64,000 bases of DNA from Streptacidiphilus jiangxiensis (GCF_900109465.1 NZ_FOAZ01000026.1:1-64000); one strand, 5' to 3'. Positions 37,221 to 45,356 are shown, counted from the first letter of the stretch. The notes: generated by a model from the letters alone, not told the origin. Numbers and translations are program-made.

Positions 37221-38054
37221 ATGGACGCCCCAGCGAAGAGTGAAGTCCGCCTCTCGGACACCTGGCGTTCCTGGCGCTCTCCCGCGCAGGCGCGGCTGAC
37301 CACGGCCGACGGCGTCTCCCTGCACGCGGAGTACCTCCCGCCGAGCGGCACGTCTCACGATGTGGCGGTGGTGCTCGCGCACGGGTTCAGCGGGGCGGTG
37401 GAACGCCCGGCCGTGCGGCGCGCGGCGCGGATCTTCGCCCGGCACGGGGGCGTCGTCACCTTCTCCTTCCGCGGCCACGGCCGCTCCGGCGGACTGTCGA
37501 CCGTCGGCGATCGGGAGGTTCTCGACCTGGACGCGGCCGTCGCCTGGGCCCGGACGCTCGGCTTCGCCCGCGTCGCCACCGTGGGTTTCTCCATGGGCGG
37601 CGCGGTCGTCGTCCGGCACGCGGCCCTGCGCGGCGGCGTCACCGCGGTCGCCGCGGTCAGCGCGCCGGCCCGCTGGTACTACCGGGGCACGGTGCCGATG
37701 CGCCGCCTGCACTGGGTCGTGATGCGCCCCCTCGGACGGGTGGTCGGCCGGGTCGGGCTGAGGACGCGCATCGACCCGAACGAGTGGACCGAGATCCCGC
37801 TGCCACCCGTGGAGGCGGCCGCACGGGTCGGCGTCCCGCTGCTGGTCGTCCACGGCGACGCCGACCCGTACTTCCCGCTCGACCACCCGCGCTCGCTGGT
37901 GGAGGCCGCGGCCTCCACCGGGGCCTCGCCGAAGCCGGAGCTGTGGATCGAGCCCGGCTTCGGTCACGCGGAGAACGCGGCGCCGCAGGAGCTGCTGGAG
38001 CGTGTCGCGGCGTGGGTGACGACGCACGCGCAGGAGCCGGGAGCAGGCCGCTGA
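37221..38054 (+). CDS. Alpha/beta hydrolase
   Basis: The product is 277 aa. The oxyanion region is VVLAHGFSG; nucleophile Ser in TVGFSMGGA; acid in VVHGDADPYFP; His in GFGHAENAA. It is a cytoplasmic alpha/beta-fold esterase or lipase-like enzyme with unknown substrate. AGGAG lies upstream of ATG 37221. It is divergent from glnR across 183 nt with no other gene visible, and 46 nt before the MoaD-like gene. Confidence 0.9.
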   Translation: MDAPAKSEVRLSDTWRSWRSPAQARLTTADGVSLHAEYLPPSGTSHDVAVVLAHGFSGAVERPAVRRAARIFARHGGVVTFSFRGHGRSGGLSTVGDREVLDLDAAVAWARTLGFARVATVGFSMGGAVVVRHAALRGGVTAVAAVSAPARWYYRGTVPMRRLHWVVMRPLGRVVGRVGLRTRIDPNEWTEIPLPPVEAAARVGVPLLVVHGDADPYFPLDHPRSLVEAAASTGASPKPELWIEPGFGHAENAAPQELLERVAAWVTTHAQEPGAGR

Positions 38055-38100
38055 CCTGCCGCGCGTGACGGTTCTGTGTGTGATTGGCGATGATGGCCCG

Positions 38101-38382
38101 ATGCAAGGTGCGACGGAGACAGTCAAGAACGGCGTGATCCGCTACTGGGCGGCCGCCAAGGCCGAGGCGGGCACGGCCGAGGAGGCGTACGCGGCGGTGA
38201 CCCTCGCCGAGGCGCTGGACGCCGCGCGGGCCCGTCACGCCGACCACCCGCGCTTCGCGCAGGTGCTGGCCCACTGCTCGTTCCTGGTCGACGGCGCTCA
38301 GGTCGGCTCCCGCGACCACGCCGTGGTCGCCCTCACCGAGGGCGGCACCGTCGAGGTCCTCCCGCCGTTCGCGGGCGGGTGA
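38101..38382 (+). CDS. MoaD/ThiS-family sulfur carrier protein
   Basis: The product is 93 aa and ends in FAGG, the C-terminal di-glycine needed for adenylation and thiocarboxylation. The beta-grasp pattern is visible in VIRYWAAAKAEAGT, FLVDGAQVGSRDHAV and GGTVEVLPPFAGG. It could serve molybdopterin or another sulfur-transfer pathway. An upstream in-frame GTG at 38065 is possible but ATG 38101 fits the usual domain start. The sulfurtransferase further downstream may be a functional partner (inference). Confidence 0.82.
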   Translation: MQGATETVKNGVIRYWAAAKAEAGTAEEAYAAVTLAEALDAARARHADHPRFAQVLAHCSFLVDGAQVGSRDHAVVALTEGGTVEVLPPFAGG

Positions 38383-38390
38383 GCGGCGCG

Positions 38391-40277
38391 ATGAGCGAGT
38401 ACCCGCAGAGCTGGTCCGGCTATCCGATCGACCCGGCGGCCACACCGGCCCCGTCCGAGGGCGACGCGGCGGACGCGGCCGCCCGGACCGCGTACCTGCC
38501 GCCCGTCCCGGCCGCGCCGCAGGGCTACCCGGAGCACCCGCAGTACCCGCCGTACCCGGCGCCGCCGCAGGAGGCACCCGCGGGGCTCCCGCCGTACCCG
38601 GCGCACCCGCTGGCGGAGCAGCCCCCGGGCTACCCGGCGCCCACGCCGTCCGCCCCGGGCGCCGGCTTCCCGGCGCACCCGGCCGATCAGGCTTTCCAGG
38701 GCCACCAGGGCCAGGGCCACCTGGGTCAGGACTACCAGGGCTACCAGGGTCACCCGGCAGCCGGCCTGGCCGGCCAGGGTTACCCCGGGCAGGCGGGGGC
38801 CGACCAGACGGCGCTGCTGCCGCCGATCCCGGGGCAGCCGGAGTCGGAACCGGAGTCGTCGTCGACGGGTCAGTCGCGCTTCGACCACATCCAGGCGAAG
38901 TACGGCGCGGCGGCCGAGCAGCCGCAGACCCCCGCGCCTGCCGCGCCCGCGCCCGTCGAGGCGGGCCAGGGTCCGTCCTGGCCGGACGGTTGGGACCGTC
39001 CGGCGTCGCCGCCGCGCGCCTGGGCCCCGGCCCCGCAGCCTGCGGCACCGTTCCCTCCCGGCGGGTACGGGCACGACCCGCTCTCGCCCACCACGGACCC
39101 GCTCGGCGCTCCTGCGGGGGCGCACCAGCCGTACGCCGGGCCCGGCCCGTCCTTCCCCACGCCCGGCCCCGTCCCGCAGGCGGCCGCCTACACCGGCCCG
39201 GCGCCGGTGGGTGACCCGCTGGGTGCTCCCGTCGGGCCCCACCAGCCTTTCCCGCCGCAGGGGCCGTTCCCCGGCCCGGGTGCGCCGCAGCAGTCGTTCG
39301 GGCAGGACGCGGCCGGAGGTGGTTCGCTGCGTGAGGCCTTTGCCGCTGCGCAGCCGACCGGCCCCGGTGCGGGTGCCCCGCAGGGCCCGTTCGCGGGTCC
39401 CGGCGCACCGCAGCAGGCGTTGGGGCAGGACGCGGCCGGGGGTGGCTCGCTGCGTGAGGCGTTCGCGGCCGCGCAGCCGACCGGACCCCGGGCCGGGCAG
39501 GCCGCTGCTGTCGTCGCGCCCGCCGTCGCGGCTGCGCCGCCCGCGCGGAGCGGTTCGCCGATCATCGACCCGGGGGTGCAGCCGGGCGCGATCACGCTCG
39601 TGCTCGGCGCGCTGATCGGTGTCGCCGCGCTCGCGGGCAAGTTCGGGCTGGTCGTGCCGGTGGCGCTGCTGCAGGCGGTGACGGCCGCCGGGTGGTTCCG
39701 GCTGAACGGCATGTGGCCCGCCCGGCAGGGCATCGCCCTGGCCGCGCTCGGCGGGTTCGTCGCCGACGCCGCGATCCTCGCCGCGTCCGCGCACTCCACC
39801 GGGCCCGCGATCCTCGCGGGGGCGCTCGGCGGGTTCTTCCTCCTGGTCCTGATCCTGCAGATCTTCCGCCCGAGCAACCCGGACGAGCGGTTCTACGCCC
39901 TCACCGTCTGCGCCTCGGCGACCGTGGTCACGGTCCTCGCGGGCGCGTACCTGGCCGTGGGCTCGGGCAAGGCCGTCCTCGCGGGCGCGATCGCCGCGGG
40001 CGTCAGCGCGGCCGTCTCGGCGGCGCTGCGCAAGCCCGCCGTGGCCGGCTTCGCCGCGGGCGGCCTGCTGGGCGTGCTCGTGGGCGGCGGCCTGGGCCTC
40101 GCGACGGGGCTGGGGCTGACGCAGGGCCTGCTGCTGGGGCTGGGCGCGGGCGTCTGCGCCCTGATCGGGCGGCGCGTCGCGGCGTACGACTTCCCGTCGC
40201 GCTTCGTCCACATGACGGCCGGCATCGCCCTGCCGCTGGCGCTCGCCGCGCCGATGGTCTACCTCATCGCCCGCTGA
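38391..40277 (+). CDS. Proline-rich cytoplasmic domain plus C-terminal membrane domain protein
   Basis: The product is about 628 aa. The first two thirds are Pro/Gly/Gln/Ala-rich and low complexity, with YP and GYQG repeats and a 41-residue tandem repeat (APQQ.FGQDAAGGGSLREAFAAAQPTG, encoded at 39279-39361 and 39402-39484). The last 230 residues contain about eight membrane helices. It resembles large streptomycete 'integral membrane protein' hypotheticals; no function is assigned. A GTG at 38379 overlapping the upstream stop is an alternative start. Confidence 0.75.
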   Translation: MSEYPQSWSGYPIDPAATPAPSEGDAADAAARTAYLPPVPAAPQGYPEHPQYPPYPAPPQEAPAGLPPYPAHPLAEQPPGYPAPTPSAPGAGFPAHPADQAFQGHQGQGHLGQDYQGYQGHPAAGLAGQGYPGQAGADQTALLPPIPGQPESEPESSSTGQSRFDHIQAKYGAAAEQPQTPAPAAPAPVEAGQGPSWPDGWDRPASPPRAWAPAPQPAAPFPPGGYGHDPLSPTTDPLGAPAGAHQPYAGPGPSFPTPGPVPQAAAYTGPAPVGDPLGAPVGPHQPFPPQGPFPGPGAPQQSFGQDAAGGGSLREAFAAAQPTGPGAGAPQGPFAGPGAPQQALGQDAAGGGSLREAFAAAQPTGPRAGQAAAVVAPAVAAAPPARSGSPIIDPGVQPGAITLVLGALIGVAALAGKFGLVVPVALLQAVTAAGWFRLNGMWPARQGIALAALGGFVADAAILAASAHSTGPAILAGALGGFFLLVLILQIFRPSNPDERFYALTVCASATVVTVLAGAYLAVGSGKAVLAGAIAAGVSAAVSAALRKPAVAGFAAGGLLGVLVGGGLGLATGLGLTQGLLLGLGAGVCALIGRRVAAYDFPSRFVHMTAGIALPLALAAPMVYLIAR

Positions 40278-40366
40278 CCAGGGTGATCGCGGGACCGGGC
40301 AACCACGGGAGCCCGGTCCCGCGTCTTCTCCACGTCGAACGAGAGCAACCGAAGGGATCCGACACG

Positions 40367-41029
40367 ATGCGCAACCTGCGTCGCCTGCTCATCATCCTGG
40401 TGCTGCTCTTCGGGGTGTTCGTGACGGTGGACCGCGTGGCCGTGCGCTTCGCGGAGGACCAGGCCGCCGCGAAGATCCAGTCCGCGCGCGGTCTGGCGAG
40501 CAAGCCGGACGTCACGATCGAGGGCTTCCCGTTCCTGACCCAGCTGATCGGCTCCAAGCTGGACGAGATCAAGGTCCACGCCAACGACGTGAAGGACCAG
40601 CAGAGCAAGGTCCAGATCGCCTCACTGGACGCGGACCTCACCGGGGTCCAGGTCTCCAGCGACTACTCCAGCGCCGTGGCGGACCGCGCCACCGGCCGGG
40701 TGCTGCTGACCTACGAGGCCCTCACCGCCGCCCTGCCGAACGGCACGACCGTGGCCTACGGCGGTTCGCCGGGCAAGGTCAAGGTGAGCACGAACATCGG
40801 CGGGCAGACGCTCTCGGGCAGCGCGGACATCTCCGTCACGGGCGGCAACCAGGTCCAGCTGTCCCACCTGGACACCGGCGACGCCGGCCTCGACATCCTG
40901 GGCAACATCTTCTCGCCCACGGTGCCGGTGGCCGGCCTGCCGAGCGGCCTGCGGCTCGACTCGATCGAGGCCCAGGAGAACGGCGTCTTCATCAACGCGT
41001 CCGGCACGAACGTCAGCCTCAACGGCTGA
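40367..41029 (+). CDS. LmeA-like (DUF2993) phospholipid-binding protein
   Basis: The product is 220 aa. One N-terminal TM or signal anchor (LLIILVLLFGVFVTVD) is followed by a beta-rich domain with the DUF2993 pattern: VTIEGFPFLTQLIGSKLDEIKVHA, ASLDADLTGVQVSSDYSS, and the C-terminal GLRLDSIEAQENGVFINASG. Mycobacterial LmeA binds phospholipids and helps lipoglycan elongation; a similar envelope role is possible. GAAGGGA precedes the ATG at 40367. Confidence 0.85.
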   Translation: MRNLRRLLIILVLLFGVFVTVDRVAVRFAEDQAAAKIQSARGLASKPDVTIEGFPFLTQLIGSKLDEIKVHANDVKDQQSKVQIASLDADLTGVQVSSDYSSAVADRATGRVLLTYEALTAALPNGTTVAYGGSPGKVKVSTNIGGQTLSGSADISVTGGNQVQLSHLDTGDAGLDILGNIFSPTVPVAGLPSGLRLDSIEAQENGVFINASGTNVSLNG

Positions 41030-41206
41030 CCAAGCCGTCCGGATTCTGAGACGCACTGTCCATGGCGGCGCCCCTGACGGCCCGGACGCCCCTCCGGGGC
41101 GGTGCCACTTCGGCTCCGCGACGCCCGCAAAGGCTGTCGCGTCCCGAATCGTGGATACTTTTGTCTCACCATTCAATACTTCGGTGACAGCGCTCCGCTG
41201 GTTCCC

Positions 41207-41212
41207 TAGCAT
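41207..41212 (+). promoter_or_regulatory. -10 box TAGCAT for a leaderless transcript
   Basis: TAGCAT ends seven bases before the ATG of the short Cys-rich ORF at 41220. This spacing places the transcription start on or beside the A of the ATG, so the mRNA is probably leaderless. Confidence 0.6.
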
Positions 41213-41219
41213 CGTTCTC

Positions 41220-41300
41220 ATGAAGCGACAGGCGGACCTCACGAAGCGGCGGGCAGTAGACCTGTGCCGCGTCGCTGCCTGCCTCTGTCGAATGCGCTGA
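41220..41300 (+). CDS. Cys-rich leader peptide of the sulfurtransferase operon (26 aa)
   Basis: The 26-codon ORF begins MKRQADLTKRRAVDL and then carries three Cys codons in eight residues (C-R-V-A-A-C-L-C-R). The CLCR ending matches the actinobacterial 'putative leader peptide' class found before sulfur-metabolism genes. There is no Shine-Dalgarno site, in line with leaderless initiation. Mycobacterial polycysteine leaderless uORFs act as cysteine-responsive attenuators; the same logic likely controls the thiosulfate sulfurtransferase gene 168 nt downstream. Confidence 0.75.
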   Translation: MKRQADLTKRRAVDLCRVAACLCRMR

Positions 41301-41336
41301 TCGGGCGGTCCTGCCCCGCTTTCGCGCAGATCTCCC

Positions 41337-41363
41337 GCGCTGCTCCGCACCGCCGAGCGGCGC
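41337..41363 (+). promoter_or_regulatory. Candidate attenuator hairpin after leader peptide
   Basis: A 9-bp stem with one G-U pair (41337-41345 GCGCTGCTC with 41355-41363 GAGCGGCGC), followed by CTTTG, lies 36 nt after the leader stop codon and 106 nt before the sulfurtransferase start. It could be the terminator or anti-terminator element of the cysteine switch. The rest of 41030-41468 holds no other gene. Confidence 0.4.
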
Positions 41364-41468
41364 CTTTGAAACACTTCCTGCCGCACGTCCACGATCCGGA
41401 CTCCCCTCCGGACGTTCCACCACGCGCGGCGACCAACCTTCCGCAACTGCCCCGGAGGAGTTTTTCCC

Positions 41469-42311
41469 ATGAGCCGTAGTGACGTCCTGGTCAGCGCCGA
41501 CTGGGTTCAGGACCACCTGGACGACCCGAAGGTCGTCGTGGTCGAGGTCGACGAGGACACCGCCGCCTACGACAAGAACCACATCCGCAACGCCGTGCGG
41601 ATCGACTGGAAGAAGGACCTCCAGGACCCGGTCCGCCGCGACTTCGTGGACCAGGCCGGCTTCGAGGCCCTGCTCTCCGCCAAGGGCATCGCCAACGACG
41701 ACACCGTCGTCCTCTACGGCGGCAACAACAACTGGTTCGCCTCCTACGCGTTCTGGTACTTCAAGCTCTACGGCCACGGCGACGTCAAGCTCCTCGACGG
41801 CGGCCGCAAGAAGTGGGAGCTCGACTCCCGCGAGCTGGTCGACGGCGCCAACGTCCCGAACCGCGCCGCCACCGAGTACAAGGCGCAGGCCCAGGACACC
41901 TCCATCCGCGCCTTCCGTGACGACGTCGTCGCCGCGATCGGCAGCAAGAACCTCGTCGACGTCCGTTCGCCCGACGAGTTCTCCGGCCGCCTGCTCGCCC
42001 CCGCGCACCTGCCGCAGGAGCAGTCGCAGCGTCCGGGCCACGTCCCGACCGCGCGCAACATCCCGTGGTCCAAGAACGCCAACGACGACGGCACCTTCAA
42101 GTCGGACGACGAGCTGCGCGACCTCTACCAGGCCGAGAACGTCGACCTGTCCAAGGACACCATCGCCTACTGCCGCATCGGCGAGCGCTCCGCGCTCACC
42201 TGGTTCGTGCTGCACCAGCTGCTCGGCCAGACCAACGTCAAGAACTACGACGGCTCGTGGACCGAGTACGGCAGCCTCGTCGGCGTGCCGATCGAGCTCG
42301 GCTCCAACTGA
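41469..42311 (+). CDS. Thiosulfate sulfurtransferase (tandem rhodanese)
   Basis: The product is 280 aa with two rhodanese domains. The first (about 5-125) is non-catalytic; the second (about 150-275) contains active-site Cys in AYCRIGERSALTW. It moves sulfane sulfur from thiosulfate to cyanide or to protein acceptors. GGAGGAG precedes the ATG at 41469. It matches the actinobacterial CysA/SseA-type enzyme followed by the DUF1416 gene, 36 nt downstream in the same operon. Confidence 0.95.
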   Translation: MSRSDVLVSADWVQDHLDDPKVVVVEVDEDTAAYDKNHIRNAVRIDWKKDLQDPVRRDFVDQAGFEALLSAKGIANDDTVVLYGGNNNWFASYAFWYFKLYGHGDVKLLDGGRKKWELDSRELVDGANVPNRAATEYKAQAQDTSIRAFRDDVVAAIGSKNLVDVRSPDEFSGRLLAPAHLPQEQSQRPGHVPTARNIPWSKNANDDGTFKSDDELRDLYQAENVDLSKDTIAYCRIGERSALTWFVLHQLLGQTNVKNYDGSWTEYGSLVGVPIELGSN

Positions 42312-42347
42312 GCAGGCCGCGCCAAGCGAAGCAAGGAGAGTACGGAC

Positions 42348-42638
42348 ATGTGTGGAGCCAAGGCCGGTGGGCCCGAGCTGGCAGGAGTTGACGTGGCCAA
42401 CGAGACGATCATCCAGGGTTCGGTGACCCGCGACGGCGAGCCGGTCAACGGCTACGTCCGGCTGCTGGACGCGAGCGGCGAGTTCACCGCGGAGGTCCCG
42501 ACCTCGGCGACGGGCCAGTTCCGCTTCTTCGCCGCCCCGGGCAGCTGGACGCTGCGTGCCCTCGTCCCGGGCGCCACGGTCGACCGCTCGGTCGTGGCCC
42601 AGCAGGGCCAGTTCACCGAGGTCGCCATCACCGTCTGA
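42348..42638 (+). CDS. DUF1416 protein (SseC-like)
   Basis: The product is 96 aa. It begins MCGAKAGGPELAGVDVANETIIQG, with an N-terminal Cys motif, then a transthyretin-like beta domain (GYVRLLDASGEFTAEVPTSATGQFRFFAAPGSWTLR). In actinobacteria it accompanies the sulfurtransferase gene (mycobacterial cysA-sseC). A role in sulfur transfer is inferred from this pairing. AAGGAGAG precedes the ATG. Confidence 0.92.
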   Translation: MCGAKAGGPELAGVDVANETIIQGSVTRDGEPVNGYVRLLDASGEFTAEVPTSATGQFRFFAAPGSWTLRALVPGATVDRSVVAQQGQFTEVAITV

Positions 42639-42651
42639 ACGAGGTGACGAT

Positions 42652-42680
42652 GCCCCCTTCCGGCCCAGCCGGAAGGGGGC
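42652..42680 (+). terminator. Terminator of the sulfurtransferase operon
   Basis: A perfect 12-bp stem (GCCCCCTTCCGG at 42652-42663 with 42669-42680) and a 5-nt loop lie 13 nt after the DUF1416 stop. Confidence 0.85.
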
Positions 42681-42720
42681 TCGCGCGTTCCAGGGCCGCG
42701 TCAGCGGGAAGACTGGGGGT

Positions 42721-42975
42721 ATGCAGTCGCGACGTCGGCACGTGTACTACGCCCTGATGGGAGCCTGCCTGCTGCTCATCGTGCTGGCGTGGAACGTGGT
42801 GCGGTTGTGGTCCGTCCCCGCGGCGGTGGTGATGAGCCTGGTCGCCATGGTCATCCCGCCGGTCGCCGCGATCGTGGCGAACCGGCGCGGCCCCGACGAC
42901 CCCTGGTGGGACGACCCGTCGGTGAGCCGGCGCGTCCCCGGTCCGCGACGGCCGCGCCAGCCCCGGTCTCGGTGA
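42721..42975 (+). CDS. Small DUF3099-type membrane protein
   Basis: The product is 84 aa. A basic N-terminus (MQSRRRHVYYALMGACLLLIVLAW) is followed by two membrane helices (about residues 8-28 and 33-52) and the tail RRGPDDPWWDDPSVSRRVPGPRR. The two-helix plus DDPWWDD pattern fits DUF3099. The function is unknown. Confidence 0.75.
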   Translation: MQSRRRHVYYALMGACLLLIVLAWNVVRLWSVPAAVVMSLVAMVIPPVAAIVANRRGPDDPWWDDPSVSRRVPGPRRPRQPRSR

Positions 42976-43074
42976 CCGAACCGTCGGCTCTCGTATGGCG
43001 GGCCTCACCGTGAGCGGGGGAGAGGCGCCGACTAGACTCGGCGCAGGACTGTTCCCCACCGATGAGGACATGCA

Positions 43075-43173
43075 ATGACCACGTTCTTCGAGATCCTGCT
43101 GGGCGTCATGGCGGTCGCCATCGTGTGGTTCGCGTACTACTCCGTCACCAAGCTCTACCAGGGTCAGCGCTGA
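43075..43173 (+). CDS. 32-aa single-helix membrane peptide
   Basis: The ORF ATG 43075 to TGA 43171-43173 encodes MTTFFEILLGVMAVAIVWFA followed by YYSVTKLYQGQR. One membrane helix with a short basic tail is evident. GATGAGGACATGCA supplies a GAGGA site at good spacing. It ends 2 nt before the nitrobindin-like gene, so the two are probably co-translated. I recall similar tiny proteins in this position in streptomycetes. The function is unknown. Confidence 0.65.
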   Translation: MTTFFEILLGVMAVAIVWFAYYSVTKLYQGQR

Positions 43174-43175
43174 AC

Positions 43176-43778
43176 ATGATCGAGATCCCCTCCGGCCTGC
43201 ACCAGGACGTCGTCTCCCTGGCCTTCCTCCTCGGTACCTGGGAGGGTGCGGGCGTCTTCGAGCCGCTTCCTGGACAGACGAGCCCCGGCGAGGAGAAGTG
43301 CAACTTCGGCCAGGAGATCGTCTTCCGGCACGACGGCCGCCCGTTCCTGGAGTTCCGCTCCCGCACCTGGGTGCTGGACGAGCAGGGCGAGAAGGTCCGC
43401 CCGCTCGAGAACGAGCACGGCTTCTGGCGCGTGACCAGCAACGCCCACGGCACCTCCGGCGTCCGTGAGATCGAGTTCTCCTCCGTCCGCGACGACGGCA
43501 CGGTCGAGATCTGGTACGGCGAGCTGGCCGACGGCAAGCCGCAGATCGACATCGCCACCGACGCCGTCGCCCGGATCGAGGGCGCGCCCGCCTACAGCGG
43601 CGGCAAGCGCCTGTACGGGTACGTCAACGAGGACCTGATGTGGGTCGGCGAGAAGGCCGCCCCCGAGGTGCCGCTGCGTCCCTACATGTCGGCGCAGCTG
43701 AAGAAGGTGCTCAGCCCCGCCAAGCTGATCGAGGACATCGCGGACCTCCCGGACGACGGCATCGCCTTCTTCCGCTGA
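43176..43778 (+). CDS. FABP-like/nitrobindin-family beta-barrel protein
   Basis: The product is 200 aa. The family signature GTWEGAG near the N-terminus and the repeated beta-strand pattern identify the nitrobindin/THAP4-like fold (DUF1794). Nitrobindins bind ferric haem through a His near the C-terminus within a PLxPHLSA-type segment; here that segment reads PLRPYMSAQLKK, with Tyr in place of His. Haem binding, if it occurs, would need another ligand. It lies 2 nt after the 32-aa membrane peptide gene and ends at a terminator. Confidence 0.85.
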   Translation: MIEIPSGLHQDVVSLAFLLGTWEGAGVFEPLPGQTSPGEEKCNFGQEIVFRHDGRPFLEFRSRTWVLDEQGEKVRPLENEHGFWRVTSNAHGTSGVREIEFSSVRDDGTVEIWYGELADGKPQIDIATDAVARIEGAPAYSGGKRLYGYVNEDLMWVGEKAAPEVPLRPYMSAQLKKVLSPAKLIEDIADLPDDGIAFFR

Positions 43779-43810
43779 GCCGCGGCCGACCCACCGCTCA
43801 GGACGCTCCT

Positions 43811-43844
43811 GTCCCGTACCCCCCTAGACTCGGGGGTACGGGAC
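43811..43844 (+). terminator. Terminator after the nitrobindin-like gene
   Basis: A perfect 13-bp stem (GTCCCGTACCCCC, 43811-43823, with 43832-43844) and an 8-nt loop are followed by TTTT. This is a good intrinsic terminator, 32 nt after the stop. Confidence 0.88.
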
Positions 43845-43890
43845 TTTTGCGTGCGCGGACGTGCGTGGACCAGACAGGGGCTTGTTTCTC

Positions 43891-44352
43891 GTGAGCAGCG
43901 GCATCGACTGGCAGACGGATCTGCGCCAACGCGGCTACCGGCTCACCCCGCAGCGTCAGCTGGTGCTGCAGGCCGTCGACGAGCTGGAGCACGCCACGCC
44001 GGACGAGGTGCTCACCGCCGTGCGGCGCACGGCGGCCGGCGTGAACATCTCCACCGTCTACCGCACCCTGGACCTGCTGGAGGAACTGGGCCTGGTCACC
44101 CACGCCCACCTCGGTCACGGCGCTCCCACCTACCACCTGGCCAGCCGCGACCAGCACATGCACCTGGTCTGCCGGGACTGCGACGCGGTCATCGAGACCG
44201 ATGTCGCGCTGGCCGCGCCGTTCGTGGAATCCCTGCGGCGCGCCCATGGTTTCGAAACTGACATGAAGCACTTCGCCATCTTCGGCCGCTGCGCGTCCTG
44301 CACGGCGAAGGCGGAACGTGCCCAGGAGACGGCTGAGGAGAACGACGCGTGA
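43891..44352 (+). CDS. Fur-family metalloregulator
   Basis: The product is 153 aa. DNA-binding part: LRQRGYRLTPQRQLVLQAVDE and ISTVYRTLDLLEELGLV. Metal sites: GAPTYHLASRDQHMHLVCRDCDAVIE with a first CxxC, and FGRCASC with a second CxxC for structural zinc. It represses iron- or zinc-dependent genes. The exact metal cannot be told from sequence; from memory the S. coelicolor counterpart is SCO4180. GTG 43891 is chosen over upstream in-frame starts. It overlaps the next start by four bases (GTGA). Confidence 0.9.
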   Translation: MSSGIDWQTDLRQRGYRLTPQRQLVLQAVDELEHATPDEVLTAVRRTAAGVNISTVYRTLDLLEELGLVTHAHLGHGAPTYHLASRDQHMHLVCRDCDAVIETDVALAAPFVESLRRAHGFETDMKHFAIFGRCASCTAKAERAQETAEENDA

Positions 44353-45353
44353 CCACCCCCGCGACGACGAGGACCGAGACCACCGCCTACCGCAGTCCGC
44401 TGCTGGACCGCCTGCCCGGCGCGGTCGTGGCCGACGGCGTGGACGTGGGCGTCGCCGCCCACTACGGCGACCTGTTCCGCGAGCAGCGGGCGCTGGCCTC
44501 CGGTCAGGGCTTCGTCGACCTCTCCCACCGGGGCGTCGTCACCGTCTCCGGCCCCGAGCGCCTGAGCTGGCTGCACCTGCTGCTGACGCAGCACGTCAGC
44601 GAGCTCCCGCCGGGCCGCGCCACGGAGGCGCTGATCCTCTCCCCGAACGGGCACGTCGAGCACGCCCTCTACCTGGTCGACGACGGCGCGACGGTGTGGA
44701 TGCACGTCGAGCCCGGCACGACCGGGGAGCTGGTGGCCTACCTGCAGAAGATGAAGTTCTTCGCCCAGGTCGAGATCGCCGACGCGACGGCCGAGTACGC
44801 CGTCGTCTTCGCGGCGCCGGATGCTCCGGCCGTCCCCGAGGCCGCGGCGGTGCGCGAGCTCGCCCACGGTCGGGACCTGTTCCTCCCCCGTGCCGTTCTG
44901 GCGGACGCGGTCACCGGCCTCGGCCCGGCGGCCGGCCTGTGGGCCTACGAGGCCCTGCGTGTCGAGGCACACCGCCCCCGCTTGGGCTTCGAGACCGACC
45001 ACCGCACGATCCCGCACGAGCTGGGCTGGCTGGAGACCGCCGTCCACCTCCAGAAGGGCTGCTACCGAGGTCAGGAGACGGTCGCCCGGGTCCACAACCT
45101 CGGCCGCCCCCCGCGCCGTCTGGTCTTCCTCCACCTCGACGGCAGCGAGGAATCCCTTCCCTCGCACGGTGACCCGATCCGCGTCGCCGCCGACGGCCCG
45201 GACAGCCGCCCGGTCGGCTTCGTCACGACGGCGGTCCGGCACCACGAGCTGGGGCCGATCGCGCTGGGTCTGATCAAGCGCAACACGGCGCCGGAGGCGC
45301 AGCTGCTCGCCGGCACGGTGGCCGCAGCGCAGGAGCTGATCGTCGAGCCGTAA
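44349..45353 (+). CDS. ygfZ: YgfZ/GcvT-type folate-binding protein
   Basis: The product is 334 aa. The family signature KGCYRGQETVARVHNLG is present. The GcvT-like folate-binding fold is recognised in FVDLSHRGVVTVSGPERLSWLHLLLTQHV. YgfZ proteins help maintain iron-sulfur enzymes such as MiaB. Translational coupling with the Fur-family gene suggests that iron homeostasis and Fe-S maintenance are co-regulated. Confidence 0.92.
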   Translation: MTTPATTRTETTAYRSPLLDRLPGAVVADGVDVGVAAHYGDLFREQRALASGQGFVDLSHRGVVTVSGPERLSWLHLLLTQHVSELPPGRATEALILSPNGHVEHALYLVDDGATVWMHVEPGTTGELVAYLQKMKFFAQVEIADATAEYAVVFAAPDAPAVPEAAAVRELAHGRDLFLPRAVLADAVTGLGPAAGLWAYEALRVEAHRPRLGFETDHRTIPHELGWLETAVHLQKGCYRGQETVARVHNLGRPPRRLVFLHLDGSEESLPSHGDPIRVAADGPDSRPVGFVTTAVRHHELGPIALGLIKRNTAPEAQLLAGTVAAAQELIVEP

Positions 45354-45356
45354 GGG

